From Paulownia fortunei (lineage: Eukaryota > Streptophyta > Magnoliopsida > Lamiales > Paulowniaceae), in NCBI GenBank assembly GCA_019321725.1, contig CM033108.1, forward strand, positions 5,402,001 to 5,466,000: a DNA stretch of 64,000 nt. Reading direction: 5' to 3'. The position numbers and the translations under genes are program-made. A model generated the notes under the pieces. It saw nothing but the letters and a program-made list of their open reading frames with translations, ran no database searches and had not been told where the DNA came from. Below, piece by piece: positions 59,526 through 64,000 of the stretch. Every line of letters starts with the position of its first letter. Position 1 is the stretch's first letter.

Positions 59526-62500
59526 CTAACCACGAGCTGCTCTGAGGAAGTTGTCGAAAGGGCTGGCAGGGGGCAGCCTGAGAGCTAACCAAGTGTTGGG
59601 GGACGGCACAGCTCCTAGAACAGGTTCGCCACAGGTTATCTGTAGAAAAAAGCTCCAGAGGTGAAAATGAAGACAAAACAGAATGTAAAGGAAAACAATG
59701 TTGGAACATACTATCATCGACAATAATGAAAATACTGTAGTGGAGTACAGGAGACAGCTTGTATTTCCTCCTGTTATATCCAACCTAAGATCTCACAAAG
59801 CGGAATGGTAATGAGTAATAATCATTAGCTTACCTTCTCGATTGCTGACATCCCACTTGCAGGAAATGATGGAAGCAACATACCACTGGCTTTTGTGCAG
59901 TGGTTATCATAGGTCAACCAATTAGAAAGCTTCTTTCTTGTGTCTGTTCCAAAGGCTTCACACTGATTTGTCATGGCGCTGTATGGAAGTGGTGACGTGG
60001 AGACAGTTGTTCCAGCTACTTGACCAGCAACCTCAAGTGCCTGAAACCAATTTGCTTAGAGATACAAGTATGAACTGCTCATGGAGATTTATATTATTTT
60101 CTCTCGCAGATGGTGATACTACTGTTCTACATAAGACATTGGTTGATTGAAAAACACTGCATGGCCATTATACTTGCACATATTAAGCTGCCAGCTATAT
60201 AAATTTCACCAGCAAAAAGATGAGCTCACTGAAGACGGTTGTGGCTAGATTTTAAAAAGATAAAAGATCTGAGGAACACATTAAAAAGGAATAAAAGAGA
60301 GGTTTTGAATAGGATCAAAATCTTTCAAACTAAAGACCCACAACATTCTGAGTCTGCAGGATGAGTGTTCGGGGGCATTTACTTCACTATGCCCCTGCAG
60401 TTCACTTAATTTTACTCTTTCTTCTAACTGGGTTTCAACTAGATATGGTTAAATATTTCACTCCCTGGACCAGACAAAACGGTAGGGTCTATTGTGCTTT
60501 GCGATAAGACCAATTCAAAGGTAATTCATGTTAGTAAAACCCAATATATTTTCTGAACTTACATTACATTTTTGTGTTCCAGGATTCTCAGATGAACTCT
60601 TAAAGTAAACAGGTAGTTGGTATTCACAGCTAAGAGTTTGGGGAACCATATTTTGACAAGTGGATTCACAGCTCAAATCCTTCCGATAAGAATTTACTGT
60701 TGATACTTTTGGGTTTCAATCTGGCAAGCATGCAGCTCACACAAACACACACACACACACACACACAAAGGAGAGGGACATTACCGATTCTAGTAGTTGG
60801 CCAATGCTGACAATATGGGACATCGAAGGAGATGCAGAAGCAGGCACCTTGGGGATGAAGCGAGATATATCAGCAACTGATGATATACTCATAGCATCAT
60901 CTTCAACAAGGGAATTTGCAGAAAATTCCTGTATCAAGAGGCAAAGTCATGTTAAACATCTTTTGTTGTCACTGGAAAATAGGTTCCAAAATAAAGCCGC
61001 ACTAACTGTCCTGTGCTTGGTCCGAATTTAAATTCCTAACACTTCTATTCAAACTAATAAGGGTCTGAAACAGTTCAAAATTAAGACAACATACCCCATC
61101 AAACGATTGTGATCCCTTGGAGTGTGCAGCCCTTTGGATGTGATCCATGTCGAGCATTGATTGTGGGCCAAACATGAAAGCTTCATCAGGTACAAATCCT
61201 TCCGATAGCTGCTTAGCAATGTCTTCTGCCTCAAACTTAAAAAGAAAACTCACACATAAGCTCTCCATTTTACACATCTTGAATAGTCACAAGCCTTTTT
61301 CTTCTCGCAAGATTGCGGAGGGTGGGGAGGAAGAAGATTGCATTGGCACAAGAAAATGCAGTGCACATTATCAATGAAAAATACCTTTGTAATGGTAGAT
61401 AAACTTTCGACTAATATGGCAAATACAATTTTGTCAGATTCATATGCCTTGTCCCGCAGCTCAACAAGAGTTGACAAAGCTTCTTCATTATCAGAAGCAG
61501 AGCCATAATCTTTCACTTCAGATTGAGGCTTTACATAGACTTGAAAGTCATCACTGATGCCAACATATGGATCCACCTAAATTGATTCGGAAGAAGTTTG
61601 AGAAATGATGTACATGTTGTAGCCAGAGTAAGCAAAATGGTGAAGAAATGAAGATGAATCAACTAACAAGATGGACAAACTAATGAAATATCTCAAGCCA
61701 TTGGCTGGTAGTCATAACTGATTAGCTGCTAGTAGTGCTGCTTACAGTACTGAGACATGTGCACGCCAAGTCTCTTTGTTGCCATCGACAGGTTACATTA
61801 AGCGTATAACTTCATATATTAACTTACACTATATGGTCAAAATACTTGTAGTTGACCACATTACACTAGATAAAATATCATCTGCCTTGTGATAAGGCCA
61901 ACATTTGACCCAGTTAACACTTGACACCCTTGCTTCAGACATAGAATCCTGACTCAGAATGCATTTGCTTTGAAAAACAGAATTCCAAAACAATAAATGT
62001 AATTCTCAAATTCTCAATATTCAATCAATTTTCCTGCGAGTTAAAAGGCAAGCATAAATGTCCATAAATTGAAAGCACAAGTACCTAATACTTACATCAG
62101 ACTCGAGTAACAAGTTAAGCAAATTACGAGACTCAGCAATATGATATAGCTTTGCAGCAAACATCACCATCGCAGTCGATAATACAAGAAGTGATCTCTG
62201 ATACACTGGAGGCAAGGACCCTGTGATGAGACAACAATACGTCAAACATAAAATTTTACTGCTTTCATATGCAGAAGTTCATTGATAGTGTCCCAAACCA
62301 TTATTGGAGTCTAAAGACAGCTTTCTAATTGACAGGGGAAGCTGAAAGAATCTGAGTACTAGGTTATCATTGGAGTTCTGCAACAAAGTGAAAATGAGAG
62401 ATCACGTCACAGACCAGAAATAAAATTTTAACCACCACGCATCACCAAAAGATACCTCTGGAAAATAAAGTAGTAGAGTTATGACTACAGATAGATGTAT

Positions 62501-63921
62501 AACCAAAGATACTTCTGGAAAATAAAATAACAGAGTTGTGACTAAAGAATGCAACAAGCACAGGAACCAACAATATAAAACATGTAAGAACTTCGTATTT
62601 AAGTTCTAACCTTAAGGCGACAAGAAATAAGTGCTAAACAGAATGAATGAGCTATAGCTTCAATATTTGCAGGTAGATTATCAGGAAGATTGACTTGTAT
62701 CCATAAAGCAGAAAGCAACTGCACCATTTGGTCCTCATTGCATTGCAAAAAATATTGATCCTGCATCAATTCACAAGACCACTCATCTAACAGACGATAA
62801 CAAATAACCATGACAATTTGACCATGTAAATATTCCTACAGTCTCATTCAAGCTAGCTGGACCATTGGTCCTGTCAACAATGGAGCTTATTATATGCATA
62901 TTAGGAGAATTCTTGTGGGACCTCCCATGTTTCCACTCTTCCTCAACTTTGTTCAGCTGCTGATAATCATCTTCTTCACTTCCCTGCTTCACTTTAGTTC
63001 CATATATTTCTAGACGAAGCTTCTCAAGTAGAGCTGTAATTGAGGAACATGTGGATGCACTTTTGGAATGCCACCTCTTTGGATGGTTTAAAACATCATT
63101 TCTTGCATGAGCAAAACTTGGAATTAGAAGAACACAAAATATTTGATGTCCTCCAACACGTATTTCAACATCAGAATGCAACATCACTTTCAGGAGTTGA
63201 ATGAAAAGAGCCTCCGGAAACACCTGAAAATGAAAATAAGTATCAAAACTCGTCTCAGAGGACCAATCAATATTAGCAAAATGGCAACAGGATATCTTAT
63301 TTTAATCTCTACATTCTTCAGTCAGTAAAATATTCTTTAAATTTTCATAAATCTTTGGCATAGAATTTAAGACAACGTATAAGCTTAATTGATGAAAAAT
63401 GTAACCGAATCACCAATTTGTAATTCACTGCACTGCAACAGCTGTAAAATACAGATCATTATCAGATAAATTAATGCAAAATATACATATAATTGGTTGC
63501 AGTTGCATTAGTCACATATCTTCAAACTCCAAATTAGCTGGGCTCATCTCTGATCAGCACAAGCATGGTTATTTTTTATTATTAGTCCAAGCCAAAAGAA
63601 TGGAAGACTCAGTTGTGTGTGCGCGAACCTTTTTAAAAATACACAGAAGAAAGACAAGCTAATATCTGCAGATGTTTCCCTTCTTCAGATCCACACACAC
63701 ACCCACAGAAAAAAAAAAAAAAGGATTAGTATTTGCAGAAGATGTAAATAACAATATTCAAAGCTTCTCACCTGCTGAGAGTGGAAAGATATAGATGCCA
63801 AGGAAATCACATGAGCAAGAATTATAAGTGAGGCAAGTGCTGCCCTGGCAACAACTCTTATGGGAGAAAGTTTCTCCAGTGTAATTGCCATCATATCAAA
63901 CAGCGGCCGCACATCAACAAT
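59526..63921 (-). CDS. EFR3-like armadillo-type protein, C-terminal part (5' end outside window)
   Basis: Ten exons, all joined in phase: 63921-63772, 63223-62840, 62760-62611, 62377-62299, 62220-62096, 61576-61385, 61235-61095, 60928-60785, 60040-59834 and 59639-59526 (stop TAG), giving about 561 residues. The sequence matches the plant EFR3 group (ARM-fold proteins near 1000 aa): VRPLFDMMAITLEKLSPIRV, SLLVLSTAMVMFAAKLYHIA, DPYVGISDDFQVYV, LSEGFVPDEAFMFGPQS, and the C-terminal PASPFDNFLRAARG. EFR3 proteins anchor a phosphatidylinositol 4-kinase complex at the plasma membrane. That role is known for the eukaryotic family; for this gene it is inferred. The N-terminal half, with its predicted membrane-anchoring Cys residues, is beyond 64000. 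The exon at 62760-62611 uses acceptor 'gatgcag'; another AG upstream would break phase. Confidence 0.9.
60739..60767. repeat. (AC)n microsatellite in EFR3-like intron
   Basis: Lies 18 bases downstream of the donor of exon 60928-60785 on the minus strand (GT-rich on the transcript). Confidence 0.95.
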
Positions 63922-64000
63922 CTGACAATAACAAATAATTAATCAGGCAGACAGAAGGGAAAAGGCAAATAAGTCGATTCCGTTAGTCATTACCCCTCTC

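Noticed and set aside
1..64000. Bacterial-type systems, CRISPR arrays, organelle insertions
   Set aside because: No direct-repeat and spacer pattern, no operon-like coding density and no recognisable plastid or mitochondrial genes were seen.

Overview
The window is nuclear DNA of a flowering plant, most likely a eudicot. It is strongly AT-rich and has spliced genes with GT-AG introns. It carries class I KNOX, X8/CBM43, PPR and plant EFR3-type genes, Ty3/gypsy and TRIM-like LTR elements, and many MITEs. I cannot name the species from sequence alone. All recognisable genes lie on the minus strand.

Layout. 1-2448: AT-rich intergenic DNA. 2449-5421: a P-type PPR gene broken by a stop and two frameshifts. 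6478-7817: X8 gene 1. 9066-15049: direct-repeat unit A, holding X8 gene 2, a small MITE and an orphan copy of the last exon of the KNOX gene. 15061-27235: a decayed Athila-like Ty3/gypsy element (minus strand) with a nested 1.6 kb solo LTR. 27236-33740: direct-repeat unit B, holding X8 gene 3 and the real last exon of the KNOX gene. 33074-43649: a complete five-exon class I KNOX gene (322 aa) whose third intron is about 8.2 kb and holds a MITE and an unidentified plus-strand ORF. 43650-59525: about 16 kb without a supported gene, filled with identifiable non-autonomous elements. These are a fold-back element with three internal tandem copies, a MITE with long terminal inverted repeats, a 1.7 kb LTR element and a 0.86 kb TRIM. 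59526-63921: the last ten exons of an EFR3-like gene that runs off the right edge.

Main result. A recent tandem segmental duplication of about 6 kb spans the end of the KNOX gene and an X8 gene, and it left a second KNOX terminal homeodomain exon, with splice acceptor, ORF and 3' flank, 18.7 kb downstream of the gene. The retroelement sits exactly at the duplication junction. By eye its two LTRs differ more from each other than the two duplicated units do, so simple insertion after the duplication does not explain the structure easily. The X8 genes form a three-copy family. Copy 1 has lost the conserved stop codon. Copy 3 has a 2-nt shift at the start of exon 2 that can be bypassed by a downstream acceptor.

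I found no sign of a bacterial-type system, CRISPR array or tRNA/rRNA gene. The novelty here is structural (duplication, exon capture and element architecture). All exon boundaries were read by eye from GT/AG sites, phase continuity and family resemblance, without alignment software or transcript data.
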